Assembly: GCA_029262855.1 (NCBI GenBank)
Contig: JAJCYP010000070.1
Coordinates: 22,881-86,880 of the forward strand
Length of the DNA: 64,000 nt
Direction: 5' to 3'
Origin: Bacteroidota bacterium
GTDB lineage: Bacteria > Bacteroidota > Rhodothermia > Rhodothermales > UBA10348
Part shown: positions 25,488-34,982 of the stretch, in pieces
Numbering within the stretch: position 1 is the stretch's first letter
Layout of the letters: every line of letters begins with the position of its first letter
Notes under the pieces: generated by a model
Databases searched by the model: none
Seen by the model: the letters and a program-made list of their open reading frames with translations, nothing else
What the model was told of the DNA's origin: nothing
Made by a program: the position numbers and the translations under genes

Positions 25488-28400
25488 TGTGCAGGTTCTG
25501 TTTGAGGGTTCGTCTCGAGGCTACGTGACCTCCAGAGATAGTAGATCACGGGAATGACGACGAGGGTCAGAACGGTGGAAGAGACCATTCCTCCGACCAT
25601 GGGCGCGGCAATGCGGCGCATGACTTCGGAACCGGTGCCGTGACCCCACATGACGGGTAACAACCCGGCCATGATGGCCGTGACGGTCATCATCTTCGGT
25701 CTGACACGCTCGACTGCGCCCTCGACAATCGCATCATAGAGGTCGCGAACGGAGTTCATCTGGCCCCGGTCTGCACGTTCCTTGTACGCCTGATCCAGGT
25801 AGATGAGCATGATGACCCCGGTCTCTGCCGCGACCCCAGCCAGGGCAATGAAACCGACGCCGACCGCCACGCTGAGGTTATAGTCCAACAGGTACAACAA
25901 CCAGACGCCGCCGACCACCGAGAACGGTAGCGAGAGCATCACGATCAGGCTCTCCTGGATGTTGCGGAAGTTGAGGTAGAGCAAAAGGAAGATGATCACG
26001 AGCGTAATCGGGATGACCAGGGCCAGCCGTTCCTTCGCCCGCTCCATGTATTCATATTGCCCACTCCACACCAGGCTGTAGCCCTCGGGCAGATCAACCC
26101 GCTCTTCCACCACGGGCTTGGCGTTAGCGACGTAGGTACCCACATCGATATCACGGATGTCCACATAGATCCAGGACGTGCGTCGGGCGTTCTCGCTCTT
26201 GATCACGGGCGCCCCCATAACGGTCTCGAAGTCAGCCACGTACGAGAGGGGAATCTGGGCGCCGCTCGGCGTGGGTATCAGCACCCGCTGAAGCGCCGGC
26301 AGGTTGTCTCGCAGCTCACGACTGTACCGCACGTTGACGGGGTAGCGCTCGAGGCCTTCCACCGTCTTGGTGACGTTCATTCCGCCGATCGCGGACATGA
26401 TGACATCCTGTACGTCTCCGACCGTCAGCCCGTATCGGGCCGCCTCGACCCGATCGATCTTGAAATCCAGGAATCGGCCGCCAACGGTCTTGTCAGGAAA
26501 TGCCGTCAGCGTGCCCTCCACGTCCCGTAGAACAGCGGCCACCTCCTGACCCAACTCAGACAACACGCTCAGGTCCGGCCCCATGATTTTGACTCCCACG
26601 GGCGTCTTGATTCCGGTCGACAGCATGTCGATCCGGGTCTTGATGGGCATCGTCCAGGCGTTGGTCAGGCCCGGGAATCGAATCGCCGCGTCCATCTCCT
26701 CGACCAGCGATTCGGCCGTTACGCCGGGCCGCCACTCCTCTTGCGGCTTAAGCTGGATGGTAGTTTCGATCATCGAAAGCGGAGCGGAGTCGGTGGCTGT
26801 CTCTGCCCGCCCGACTTTGCCAAGTACCGACTTCACCTCCGGAAACTGCTTGATGATCCGGTCTGTCTGCTGAAGGAGCTCCCTCGCCTTGGTGATCGAG
26901 ATGCCGGGATCCGTCGTCGGCATGTAGAGCAGATCTCCCTCGTTGAGGGCCGGCATGAACTCGGATCCGAGACGCTGAAGCGGAAAGAGGGTCAGCACAA
27001 GAACGGCCGCTGCTACACCAATCGTGGTCCATCTGAAGCGAAGCACCCATTCGATCACCGGGTGATAGATCCAGATCAGGAACCGGTTGACCGGATTCTT
27101 CTTCTCCGGCATAATCTTGCCGCGGATGAAGTAGCCCATCAGGACTGGGACGATGGTCACCGCAAGGAAAGCGGAAGCGGCCATCGCGTACGTCTTCGTA
27201 AAGGCCAGCGGCTTGAACAGTCGGCCCTCCTGCGCCTCGAGAGTGAACACCGGGAGGAAGGACAGGGTGATGATCAGCAGCGAGTAGAACAGCGCCGGCC
27301 CCACCTCCTTGGAGGCATCGAGGACTATTTGCCAGTGGTCCTTCTTGCCGGCGTCGCGTTCCAGATGTTTGTGCGCATTCTCGATCATCACGATGGCCGC
27401 ATCCACCATCGCCCCAATGGCAATCGCGATGCCCCCCAGCGACATGATATTCGCGTTCAGACCCTGCAGATACATGATCAGGAACGCAATCAGGATGCCG
27501 AGGGGCAGCGTGACAATGGCCACCAGGGCACTCCTGAAGTGGAGCAGAAAGATGATGGTGACCAACGCCACCACGATGCTCTCCTCGAACAGCTTGAACT
27601 CGAGGTTGTCTATGGCACGCCGGATCAGGCTCGAGCGGTCATAGGCCGCACTTATCGTGACTCCTTCGGGGAGCCCCTTCTCGAGTTCAGCCAGCTTGGC
27701 CTTGACCCCGTCTATGGTCTTGAGGGCATTCTCCCCGTAGCGCATGATGATCACGCCACCGACAACCTCGCCCTCGCCATTCCACTCGACCAGACCGCGC
27801 CGCATCTCAGGGCCAATCTGTACGGTCGCGACGTTTCGGATCAGAATCGGCGTGCCATTCCCATCCACGCCAAGCGGCACATTTTCGATGTCCTGAATGG
27901 ACTTTATATATCCAAGGCCCCTGACCATAAACTCGGTTTCGCCCATCTCAACCAGGCGGCCACCAACATCATTGTTGCTCCGTGACAACGCTGTGCGAAC
28001 CTTGGCCAGCGGGATGTTGTAGGCTGCCAGTTTGTTCGGGTCCACCTCGACCTGGTATTGCTTGACGTAGCCCCCGATGCTCGCGACTTCCGAGACGCCC
28101 TCCACACTGGTAAGCTCATAGCGGAGATACCAATCCTGGATGGACCGAAGCTCTTGGAGATCGTGTCTGCCGTCACTCTCCAGGACATATTCGTAGACCC
28201 AACCAACGCCGGTTGCGTCAGGCCCCAGCGAGGGATTGACTCCGTCAGGCAGCCGTCCACTCACGTAGTTGAGGTACTCCAGGACGCGACTTCGGGCCCA
28301 GTACATGTCCGTCCCATCCTCGAAGATGATGTAGACGAACGAGTAGCCGAAGAATGAGTAGCCCCGGACCACCTTGGCGAACGGTACCGCCAGCATGGCG

Positions 28401-28615
28401 GTGGTCAGCGGATAGGTTACCTGATCTTCAACCACCTGGGGCGCCTGCCCCGGGAATTCGGTAAAGACGATGACCTGGACGTCCGACAGGTCGGGAATGG
28501 CGTCGATCGGGGTGTTGAGCAGGGCATATCCGCCCGCCAGCGCCAGCAGAAGGGTGCCGATAATGACCAGCAGCCGGTTGTTGATGGAGCCTTCAATGAT
28601 TCGTTCAAGCATCAC
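25484..28615 (-). CDS. cusA: CusA-type copper/silver RND efflux pump
   Basis: A 1043-residue inner-membrane heavy-metal RND transporter that exports Cu(I)/Ag(I) using the proton gradient. The TM4 signature GGIAIAIGAMVDAAIVMIENAHK is that of CusA. The three methionines of the CusA relay are conserved at Met565 (DLLYMPTTDPG), Met615 (LSMIETTIQLKP) and Met664 (TRIDMLSTGIKTP), each offset by eight from E. coli Met573/623/672. It overlaps cusB and the downstream lipoprotein gene by four bases each. The methionines argue for Cu/Ag rather than Zn/Co specificity. Confidence 0.95.
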   Translation of the reverse strand: MMLERIIEGSINNRLLVIIGTLLLALAGGYALLNTPIDAIPDLSDVQVIVFTEFPGQAPQVVEDQVTYPLTTAMLAVPFAKVVRGYSFFGYSFVYIIFEDGTDMYWARSRVLEYLNYVSGRLPDGVNPSLGPDATGVGWVYEYVLESDGRHDLQELRSIQDWYLRYELTSVEGVSEVASIGGYVKQYQVEVDPNKLAAYNIPLAKVRTALSRSNNDVGGRLVEMGETEFMVRGLGYIKSIQDIENVPLGVDGNGTPILIRNVATVQIGPEMRRGLVEWNGEGEVVGGVIIMRYGENALKTIDGVKAKLAELEKGLPEGVTISAAYDRSSLIRRAIDNLEFKLFEESIVVALVTIIFLLHFRSALVAIVTLPLGILIAFLIMYLQGLNANIMSLGGIAIAIGAMVDAAIVMIENAHKHLERDAGKKDHWQIVLDASKEVGPALFYSLLIITLSFLPVFTLEAQEGRLFKPLAFTKTYAMAASAFLAVTIVPVLMGYFIRGKIMPEKKNPVNRFLIWIYHPVIEWVLRFRWTTIGVAAAVLVLTLFPLQRLGSEFMPALNEGDLLYMPTTDPGISITKARELLQQTDRIIKQFPEVKSVLGKVGRAETATDSAPLSMIETTIQLKPQEEWRPGVTAESLVEEMDAAIRFPGLTNAWTMPIKTRIDMLSTGIKTPVGVKIMGPDLSVLSELGQEVAAVLRDVEGTLTAFPDKTVGGRFLDFKIDRVEAARYGLTVGDVQDVIMSAIGGMNVTKTVEGLERYPVNVRYSRELRDNLPALQRVLIPTPSGAQIPLSYVADFETVMGAPVIKSENARRTSWIYVDIRDIDVGTYVANAKPVVEERVDLPEGYSLVWSGQYEYMERAKERLALVIPITLVIIFLLLYLNFRNIQESLIVMLSLPFSVVGGVWLLYLLDYNLSVAVGVGFIALAGVAAETGVIMLIYLDQAYKERADRGQMNSVRDLYDAIVEGAVERVRPKMMTVTAIMAGLLPVMWGHGTGSEVMRRIAAPMVGGMVSSTVLTLVVIPVIYYLWRSRSLETNPQTEPAQ

Positions 28616-29997
28616 GCGCCGTGGTCCATGTTGTGATCCTGCCCGGTTGCTGCGCTGTCAGCCGGCATTTCGGTGTCCGGCATCACTTCGTCCGGCGCCA
28701 TCGTCTGATTCCCTCCCGATGCGAGCATCTTCCGAATGGCCTCTTGCAACCGGCTCTCGCTGTCGAGCAGGAACTGCGCCGACACCACCACGAGTTGGCC
28801 GGCGGACAAACCGCTCAGGATTCGGGTCTCCCCATTGTGGTCCCCCCCGACCTCTCCAGTCTGGACCTCGCGCGGTTCGAATCGCCCATCACCCAGTGCT
28901 ACAAACGCCATCGTGCGGGATCCGCTTCGGATGAGGGCCTCCGTGGGAACAACCACCGCGTCTTTGATCGGCTTGCCTTCAAGCAGAATGTTGGCATACA
29001 TCCCCGGCTTCAATTCATAGGAGGCCGAATTGCGGAATACCAACCTGACGTGGACGTCGCGGGCCTTCTCACGCAGGAAGGGATAGATGAAATCGACAGT
29101 CCCGGCGTAAGTCTTGCCCGGCAGATAGGAAAGCGTCATCTCCACCTGCTGACCCAGCGAAATCCACGGAACCTCGTTGTCAAAAAAGCTCGCGTGCACC
29201 CAGACCGTCCTCAGGTCGGCGATTCTGAAGAGGTCCATGCCACTCTGGATGTAGGCTCCTTCAATGGCGTTCCGTTCCGTGACGATTCCGGTGGCAGGCG
29301 CATTGATCCGAATGGTTTTCCGGACCTCTCCGGTGTTGGCCAGGGCTTCGATTTCGGACTCAGGTATGTCCCAGTACTCCAGGCGAGTCCGGGCGGCCGA
29401 CACCAGGCGCTCAGCATCGGCACGGACCGAGGGAGTCGCATTCGGTGAGACCATCTTGGCATTCCGGACGGCCAGGAGGAATTCCTCCTGTGTGGACACC
29501 AGCTCGGGCGAATAGATATCCATGAGGGGACCGCCCACCCGGACCTCCTCTCCTACATAGCTCACATACAGCTTCTCAATCCAACCCGAGACCTTCGAGT
29601 TGACGACATGCAGTCTCTCTTCATTGTAGCTCACGTCCCCCACGGTCCGGATTTGCCGGCTGAAATCCCGCTGTTCCACCACCTGCGTACGGACGCCCAT
29701 ACTCTGGATGGTGCTGGGATCAATGCTGATATTTGAATCGGAAGCGGCCGGCTGGTCGTCTGCATATACCGGCACCAGATCCATGCCCATTGCAGACTTG
29801 CCCGGCGAATCGTAGATCTCCGTGGGATTCATCGGGGCCTGCCAGTACAGTACGGTGCGTTCGGTGGGTGCGGACGAAGTCTCGGAGTCGTCGGGCCCTG
29901 AGGTGCGTGTACCGAAGAAGTACCCGGCACCTCCCATCAGGAGGGCCAGGATGATCCATCCCGCGGCACCGAATCTATTCTTGTTGGATTGTGACAT
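28612..29997 (-). CDS. cusB: CusB-type periplasmic adaptor
   Basis: A 461-residue membrane-fusion protein linking CusA to the outer-membrane channel. Order: membrane anchor (GWIILALLMGGAGYFFG), a heavy-metal-binding motif (YWQAPMNPTEIYDSPGKSAMGMDLVPVY, about residues 51-78), the lipoyl/barrel and alpha-hairpin regions, and a Met/His-rich tail (TMAPDEVMPDTEMPAD, DHNMDHGA). The N-terminal Met segment corresponds to the metal-transfer site of CusB. The tail is not in E. coli CusB and may capture copper. It overlaps cusA by four bases and starts three bases after cusC. Confidence 0.93.
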   Translation of the reverse strand: MSQSNKNRFGAAGWIILALLMGGAGYFFGTRTSGPDDSETSSAPTERTVLYWQAPMNPTEIYDSPGKSAMGMDLVPVYADDQPAASDSNISIDPSTIQSMGVRTQVVEQRDFSRQIRTVGDVSYNEERLHVVNSKVSGWIEKLYVSYVGEEVRVGGPLMDIYSPELVSTQEEFLLAVRNAKMVSPNATPSVRADAERLVSAARTRLEYWDIPESEIEALANTGEVRKTIRINAPATGIVTERNAIEGAYIQSGMDLFRIADLRTVWVHASFFDNEVPWISLGQQVEMTLSYLPGKTYAGTVDFIYPFLREKARDVHVRLVFRNSASYELKPGMYANILLEGKPIKDAVVVPTEALIRSGSRTMAFVALGDGRFEPREVQTGEVGGDHNGETRILSGLSAGQLVVVSAQFLLDSESRLQEAIRKMLASGGNQTMAPDEVMPDTEMPADSAATGQDHNMDHGA

Positions 29998-30000
29998 CGG

Positions 30001-31314
30001 TCAATCAGTGTTCGAAGCGGATGGGGTTGAGAGAGACTGGCCGAGGGCGCGCTGAAGGGCCACTCCCGCCTTGTCGAATTCGGTGATGGCCTCCTCGTGG
30101 GCCCAACTCAGCTCAAAGAGCATGCGCTGCGCATCCAGGAGGTCCAGAAAGCCGCTGCGACCGGTCGAGTAGGTGGTCAGGGTTGCCTCAAGCGTGGATT
30201 CAGCCTGTGGGATGAGGGCCGTCTCGAAGAGGGCGATCTGCCGGCGGGTCTGGTCCAATCGGAAGACTAAATCGTCTACGGTTGTGCGAATCGACGATTC
30301 CAGCGCCTCCCGTTGAGCTTGGATCTGCAGGCTTCGCACGCGCGTCTCTTCTTCCCTTGCTCGGATGCGGCCCCGCTGCAGGGGTATTTTTACGGACACC
30401 CCGACTGCAATGGCATCCCGACCGTCCCCGGAAGGTGGAATACTCGAGTCTCGAATGTCGAAGTATGTCAGGGAGACGCCGAAGTCCGGAAGCCGTTCTT
30501 TCTTGGCCAACTCCTGCGCCACCTCGGATGCCTGCAGACTCAGGTCGTTGGCCTCCAGTTCGGGCCGCTGACTGAGCGCCAGGGCACGAACTTCGGACTC
30601 CGACGGGCTTTCGAAAACCAGGACGGCCGGCCGCAGGCTCTCGGCGAGTGAAATTGGCCCATTGGCAAGATTGGACATCTGCTCCACCAGGGTCCGTTCT
30701 CTGCGATCGAGGGCAATCAGCCGATTGGAGAGTGCGTTCCGCTCCAACTGAGCCTTTAGAATCGCTTGTTGCATCCCTTCGCCTACCCTGTAACGAACAT
30801 CCGCAATGCCTTCGAAATCGGTTAGCTGCTGCTGAAATTCTCGGATCACCGTGCGCAGGCGCCTCGTCAGCAAGAGATCTGCGTACAAGAGGCCCACCCG
30901 CTCGACCAGGTCGAGTTCAAGGACGGCCACCGACACGGCCGCTTCATCGGCTCTCAAGGATGCCTCTTCGGCCCGCAGAGAGAGTTTGCCTGGATACGGA
31001 ATTGCCTGACTGATCTGCCACTGACTGCGCTGGGCGCCCCGAGCGGTATAGATCGGGAACGGCTGGAGAGCCAGTCCGGCCACCGGATCCGGCAGAGCCC
31101 CCACCTGCGCCGGCCTCTGCTTCAGGGCCAGGCTCGCCAATGATGTGGCCGTCAGCATGGGATTGCTGAGTCTCACTTCCGCGATGATGTCCTCTATTCC
31201 TTCCACGTGAAGGGTGTCTGGACTCTGCCCCGCAGCCATCCCGACGCCTGCCGTCAGGAGGGTGACGGCGAGGGCGCCGCATCGGATTCGGGACGAGGAA
31301 GAGGACCTTCTCAT
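30001..31314 (-). CDS. cusC: TolC-family outer-membrane channel (CusC)
   Basis: A 437-residue outer-membrane efflux protein with a signal peptide (ALAVTLLTAGVGMAAGQ) and two repeats of long helices typical of TolC/OEP domains (LSLRAEEASLRADEAAVSVAVLELDLVERVG; RIRAREEETRVRSLQIQAQREALESSIRT). First gene of the cusCBA-lipoprotein operon. Its promoter region carries a 39-bp four-pentamer element (31377-31415) on the same strand. No lipobox cysteine is seen, in contrast to E. coli CusC. Confidence 0.9.
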   Translation of the reverse strand: MRRSSSSSRIRCGALAVTLLTAGVGMAAGQSPDTLHVEGIEDIIAEVRLSNPMLTATSLASLALKQRPAQVGALPDPVAGLALQPFPIYTARGAQRSQWQISQAIPYPGKLSLRAEEASLRADEAAVSVAVLELDLVERVGLLYADLLLTRRLRTVIREFQQQLTDFEGIADVRYRVGEGMQQAILKAQLERNALSNRLIALDRRERTLVEQMSNLANGPISLAESLRPAVLVFESPSESEVRALALSQRPELEANDLSLQASEVAQELAKKERLPDFGVSLTYFDIRDSSIPPSGDGRDAIAVGVSVKIPLQRGRIRAREEETRVRSLQIQAQREALESSIRTTVDDLVFRLDQTRRQIALFETALIPQAESTLEATLTTYSTGRSGFLDLLDAQRMLFELSWAHEEAITEFDKAGVALQRALGQSLSTPSASNTD

Positions 31315-31376
31315 AGTTATTCTTTTGAAACCGGCATCGGAATTAGTCGACCATCGATGAAAGGTCGGGATGGTGC

Positions 31377-31415
31377 CCTTAAGAGTTGCTGAAGGCTCTC
31401 TTAAATCTCTTTAAG
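31377..31415 (-). promoter_or_regulatory. Copper-island promoter element, copy A (cusC)
   Basis: On the minus strand four pentamers are spaced exactly 11 bp: CTTAA (31415-31411), TTAAG (31404-31400), TTCAG (31393-31389), TTAAG (31382-31378). It ends 63 bases upstream of the cusC ATG and lies between cusC and the divergent response regulator gene. Tandem 11-bp half-sites are the known binding geometry of OmpR/PhoB-family regulators. The adjacent regulator is the prime candidate to bind it; this is inferred. Confidence 0.75.
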
Positions 31416-31475
31416 GGGCGGATCGCCCACCCCCGGGTACCGTACCCCACTTTCAGTCACCTTGCCGCGAGTACG

Positions 31476-32174
31476 ATGTGGGTTCTTATTGTTGAGGACG
31501 AAATCCGCCTGGCCGACCTCATTCGCAGGGGTCTGGAGGCTGAGGGGTTTTCGGTAGCGGTCTCCCATGACGGCGTCGAGGGCGAGGAACTGGCCGCCTT
31601 GAATCGGTACGATGCGCTGATCGTTGACTGGAGGCTCCCGAAGCAGGACGGCCGGACGCTCATCAAGAACCTTCGCGCCGCGGGCAATCAGGTACCTGCC
31701 ATTATGCTCACGGCACTTGGAGACGTTGAGCATCGGGTGGCCGGCCTGGAGGCAGGAGCAGATGATTATCTGCCCAAACCCTTTTCCTTCGAGGAACTCG
31801 TGGCCCGCCTTCGCGCGGTGACGCGCCGCCCCCCCATCGCCGAGTTCGATCACATCCTGACCGCCGGTTCAGTGGTTGTCAACTGCGATCGGCGGTCGGT
31901 CGAGATCAGCGGTGAGCCCGAATTTTTACGTCCCAAAGAATTCGCGTTGCTCGAAATGTTGCTCCGAAGAAGGGGGGATGTGATCTCTCGCAGCGTCCTG
32001 GCCGAACGAATCTGGGGCAGCGCGCTTTACGTTACAGACAACGTTATTGATGTCACTGTTTCCGGCCTGCGTTCCAAACTCAACGCCGGTTTCAAAGGGA
32101 CAACTCCGGATCTCGAGATCGTGACGGTTCGTGGAGTCGGGTACTCTTTGCGGGAAATCGAAAAAACCTCCTGA
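31476..32174 (+). CDS. OmpR-family response regulator (CusR/CopR-like)
   Basis: A 232-residue regulator. Receiver domain with acidic pocket VEDE at residues 6-9, phosphoacceptor Asp51 (DALIVDW) and Lys near residue 101 (LPKPFSF). C-terminal winged helix with EFLRPKEFALLEMLLRRRGDVISRSVLAERIWG and VDVTVSGLRSKLNA. The reading frame extends upstream to a TTG but ATG 31476 gives the normal N-terminus MWVLIVEDE. It shares TGATGA with the kinase gene and is divergent from cusCBA. It probably activates the seven-copy promoter element when copper is sensed. Confidence 0.9.
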   Translation: MWVLIVEDEIRLADLIRRGLEAEGFSVAVSHDGVEGEELAALNRYDALIVDWRLPKQDGRTLIKNLRAAGNQVPAIMLTALGDVEHRVAGLEAGADDYLPKPFSFEELVARLRAVTRRPPIAEFDHILTAGSVVVNCDRRSVEISGEPEFLRPKEFALLEMLLRRRGDVISRSVLAERIWGSALYVTDNVIDVTVSGLRSKLNAGFKGTTPDLEIVTVRGVGYSLREIEKTS

Positions 32175-33610
32175 TGAAGGTGAGTACAAAGGCAGGATCT
32201 CGCCCCTGGCACCCGCGCAGTTGGGGCATTTCCCTGCGCCTCACGCTGTGGTTCAGTTCCGCGATCGCACTCCTGCTGATAGGATTCGCTGTCCTGACCT
32301 ATGTCAACTTTCACCGGAGCCTCCACCGGGATTTCGACCAGCACCTGACTCACGAACTCCGCGTGTTCCTTCCGGACATCGAAAGCGGCCAGCAAGGCCC
32401 TTACTTCCCGCCTCAGAGGGAACTGACTGCGGCTGCCTATCAAAGCAACGGGATCTTCGGCACGTTTGTCCGGCTTCTGTCCCTGGACGGCAGCGTCGTG
32501 TATCAAAGCCCCAATTTTGAGGGAGAGGAAGCCCTTGATGTTCAGATACCGGCCACGGATATCTCCGAGTCGGTGTCACGAACCTGGGCGGCCGGTCCCG
32601 TCCGCAGCCTCTATTTCCAATTGGCCAGCGAGGACGGCTTCCCCTATGGATGGGCGGAAGTAACAGGCTACGAGTGGTCTCTGCATACAGAACTCGATCG
32701 ACTTACCAAGATGTTCGCGGCCGGCATTCTGCTGGCTGTCCTGCTCGCGTCTGTTGGTGGATACCTGCTCGCCCAGCGTGCACTTTCCCCTGTCGCAGAT
32801 ATTACCGAGACTGCGAACCGGATCAGGGCATCAAATCTTTCGGACAGAATCCCCTTGCGTGGTGGCGGTGAGGACGAACTGTCAGCCCTGACAAAAACCA
32901 TAAACGGCCTGCTGGACCGGATCGAGGAATCCTTCCGGCGGGAACGGCGATTCTCGGCCAACGCGGCACACGAGTTGGTTACGCCGCTGGCCACCATGCG
33001 GGCGGAGTTGGAACTGGCGCTAAGGACACTTGACGACCGTCATCCGCTCGAAAGCACGCTGGTCGCGTCCATTTCTGACATTGATCAGATCAGCACTATC
33101 GTGCGATCGCTTCTGATGCTCCATTCTGCGGAGAGGCTGTCTGATGGCACCAAGGCCCGGATGGAGCTGGCGGGTTTTGCAGGAGAGCAACTGGAGCGAT
33201 TTCGGGACCGAGCTGACCTTCAGAATGTCTCCTTGGAATTCGGGGCACCCATTTCGCTCTGGGTGCTTGCAGACCGGAAAGGCCTCTCCACGGTCGTTGA
33301 CAACTTGATGGACAACGCCCTGAAGTACACCGAGCCCGGAGGATCCATTCTGGTCTCCCTCGTTCGGAAGGGCGAAGATGCCCAACTCACGATCACGGAT
33401 GACGGTGTCGGATTTGCTCCAGAGGCAGGGCCGCAGCTCTTCGACAGATTCTATCGTGAGCGCGCGGCTCCGGTACAAAAACGTGAGGGAAGCGGACTGG
33501 GGCTCTCGATTGTAGCGGCCGTCGTCTCCGCGCACGACGGCCGAGTCTGGGCTACCTCCGACGGACACGGAAAAGGAAGCACATTCGGTATCGCCCTTCC
33601 GCTGGCTTAG
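32174..33610 (+). CDS. Sensor histidine kinase (CusS-like)
   Basis: A 478-residue membrane kinase. Two membrane segments (about residues 22-42 and 180-203) flank a periplasmic sensor of about 140 residues; a HAMP domain (LLAQRALSPVADITETANRIRASNLSDRI), HisKA with His266 in NAAHELVTPLATM, and HATPase with DNLMDNALKYTEPG and GSGLGLSIVAAVV follow. The H-box is slightly altered: the usual SHELRTPL reads AHELVTPL. It overlaps the regulator gene by one base. The periplasmic part is not notably Met- or His-rich, so the ligand is inferred from the neighbours. Confidence 0.9.
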   Translation: MKVSTKAGSRPWHPRSWGISLRLTLWFSSAIALLLIGFAVLTYVNFHRSLHRDFDQHLTHELRVFLPDIESGQQGPYFPPQRELTAAAYQSNGIFGTFVRLLSLDGSVVYQSPNFEGEEALDVQIPATDISESVSRTWAAGPVRSLYFQLASEDGFPYGWAEVTGYEWSLHTELDRLTKMFAAGILLAVLLASVGGYLLAQRALSPVADITETANRIRASNLSDRIPLRGGGEDELSALTKTINGLLDRIEESFRRERRFSANAAHELVTPLATMRAELELALRTLDDRHPLESTLVASISDIDQISTIVRSLLMLHSAERLSDGTKARMELAGFAGEQLERFRDRADLQNVSLEFGAPISLWVLADRKGLSTVVDNLMDNALKYTEPGGSILVSLVRKGEDAQLTITDDGVGFAPEAGPQLFDRFYRERAAPVQKREGSGLGLSIVAAVVSAHDGRVWATSDGHGKGSTFGIALPLA

Positions 33611-33641
33611 GCCTCAGAGCACGCTGAGGTGCGGCGCAGGA

Positions 33642-34541
33642 TCACGCACCCCCGAGAAGGGCTTCAATATTCGCTCGCTGGTTTCGGACTGCCTGTATTC
33701 CGGTTGCCATGCACATTCTCCGCGCCCCGAAGTCAAGCGTGTCCACCACCCTCGAGAAGTTTGGTCGGATGACCATGTCTGCCCGCGAAAACCGGGCGTG
33801 GGCATGCTGAAAGTGACAAATTTCGACTGCCCGGACCAGAGCCTGGTACCCGTTGCTTACCGTCACCGGGCCTACCATTTGACCAGGGTCCACCGCAATT
33901 ACTACGTCTGTCTGAAAAGCGCGAGCCACATCAACGGGAGCAACATCCGCGTAAGCCCCGTCGGCCAGAAACATCTCTCCTCTTCGGAGTGGTGGCAGGA
34001 TGGCGGCAAGTGCGGAACTGGCGTAGATCGCCTCGTCGGCAGGGCCCGTCCTCAGTATGTGCCGCTTCCCTTCGCGAAGATCCGTGGCTGCGGTCACTAC
34101 GGGAATCCGTGCATCCTCTAAACGCTTCCCAAGCGTGAGGCCCCTCAGCAGGTTCCAACCCGCATCCAGCGCATGAACTCCCGGGCCCCAGTCGAACGCT
34201 ACGTCTTGTACCAACCGCACCCGGCTCATGAGCTTCTGAAGCCGAGCGCGAATTCGCTGATCCTCAGGAGAGCCATCCCTGAGCGGGCCAGGCAACTCGT
34301 CTGTCTGCAGGTTTCGAATGGCACCGTACCAATCCTCGCGGAGGGCATAGGTAACGCCCACCACGGCACCCATGGAGACTCCAACGATGGCCGACGGCGC
34401 GTAGCCCAATTGGTGAAGACCCCACAGCACGCCGGCGTGGGAAAACCCCCGAGCCCCTCCTCCTGAAAGGACCAGAGCGAAGGTCTTGGAGTGGCCATGC
34501 TCCCGGGCGGCGGGCCCTCGAGAGCGCAAACTCTTCTTCAT
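33642..34541 (-). CDS. Patatin-like phospholipase (RssA-type)
   Basis: A serine lipid hydrolase of about 299 residues. The oxyanion motif GGGARGFSHAG, the nucleophile GVSMG and the catalytic aspartate in LADGAYADVAP give a complete Ser-Asp dyad. The frame opens at a GTG at 34580 that would overlap the preceding gene; ATG 34541, 19 bases after that gene's stop, is preferred. It is last in the operon led by the PII-like gene. RssA-like patatins are often of unknown substrate; turnover of damaged membrane lipids is a guess. Confidence 0.82.
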   Translation of the reverse strand: MKKSLRSRGPAAREHGHSKTFALVLSGGGARGFSHAGVLWGLHQLGYAPSAIVGVSMGAVVGVTYALREDWYGAIRNLQTDELPGPLRDGSPEDQRIRARLQKLMSRVRLVQDVAFDWGPGVHALDAGWNLLRGLTLGKRLEDARIPVVTAATDLREGKRHILRTGPADEAIYASSALAAILPPLRRGEMFLADGAYADVAPVDVARAFQTDVVIAVDPGQMVGPVTVSNGYQALVRAVEICHFQHAHARFSRADMVIRPNFSRVVDTLDFGARRMCMATGIQAVRNQRANIEALLGGA

Positions 34542-34560
34542 CCCACTGGCCCAGGTTGAG

Positions 34561-34818
34561 TCAATGCCCCAACCTGGCACTAACGGCGTTGTAGATCAGG
34601 GAGTAGCCCAGGCCCAGGTAGACCCCCCAGAGAAAACTCTCTCCCAGACCCAGCAGGAAGCTGCCGAAACTGATCCACTTGAAAGCAGGGAGAACCGCCT
34701 CCAGGAAACCATGCATGTGGAGAGCGTCTGGCGTGATCAGACCAAATCCCACGCACAGCACGAAACTGGCGCTTGTGAACAGGGCTGCGGACCAGGTGAC
34801 GATTTTGGTGTTCAACAT
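34561..34818 (-). CDS. DUF5676-family small membrane protein
   Basis: An 85-residue protein with two to three hydrophobic segments (VTWSAALFTSASFVLCVGFGL; ISFGSFLLGLGESFLWGVYLGLGYSLIYNAV). The overall pattern, with TSASFVLC and FLLGLGESFLWGVY, resembles DUF5676 proteins that occur repeatedly in bacterial copper and mercury gene clusters. Function is unknown. It lies 17 bases downstream of the DUF2933 gene, in the PII operon. Confidence 0.75.
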   Translation of the reverse strand: MLNTKIVTWSAALFTSASFVLCVGFGLITPDALHMHGFLEAVLPAFKWISFGSFLLGLGESFLWGVYLGLGYSLIYNAVSARLGH

Positions 34819-34835
34819 GGCATTGAGCTTGTGGC

Positions 34836-34976
34836 TTAGTGTTGCGTGTGGCCGGAAGACCGATCGGGTTCTCCATGGTCTCCATGGCCTCCGTGGCCTC
34901 CGTGGCCAAACATGTGCATGGCCATGAAGGCGATCAGAACCAGGAGGAAGAACCAGTTTTCAGAGATAAAGTCCAT
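34836..34976 (-). CDS. DUF2933-family His-rich small membrane protein
   Basis: A 46-residue frame from ATG 34976 with GGGAG nine bases upstream. Sequence style MDFISENWFFLLVLIAFMAMHMFGHGGHGG is that of DUF2933: one membrane helix followed by a Gly-His tail (GHGGHGGHGDHGE) that could bind metal. Six bases separate it from the ferredoxin gene and 17 from the DUF5676 gene. These small proteins are typical members of heavy-metal islands; their exact role is unknown. Confidence 0.8.
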   Translation of the reverse strand: MDFISENWFFLLVLIAFMAMHMFGHGGHGGHGDHGEPDRSSGHTQH

Positions 34977-34982
34977 GGCTGT

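Noticed and set aside
26741..27985. 414-codon plus-strand frame opposite cusA
   Set aside because: Antisense shadow of a complete RND pump; the composition is unnatural (His/Arg/Asp-rich) and no domain is seen.
33612..33629. Small hairpin between the convergent kinase and patatin genes (CCTCAG/CTGAGG)
   Set aside because: Only a 6-bp stem with no T-run; too weak to call a terminator.
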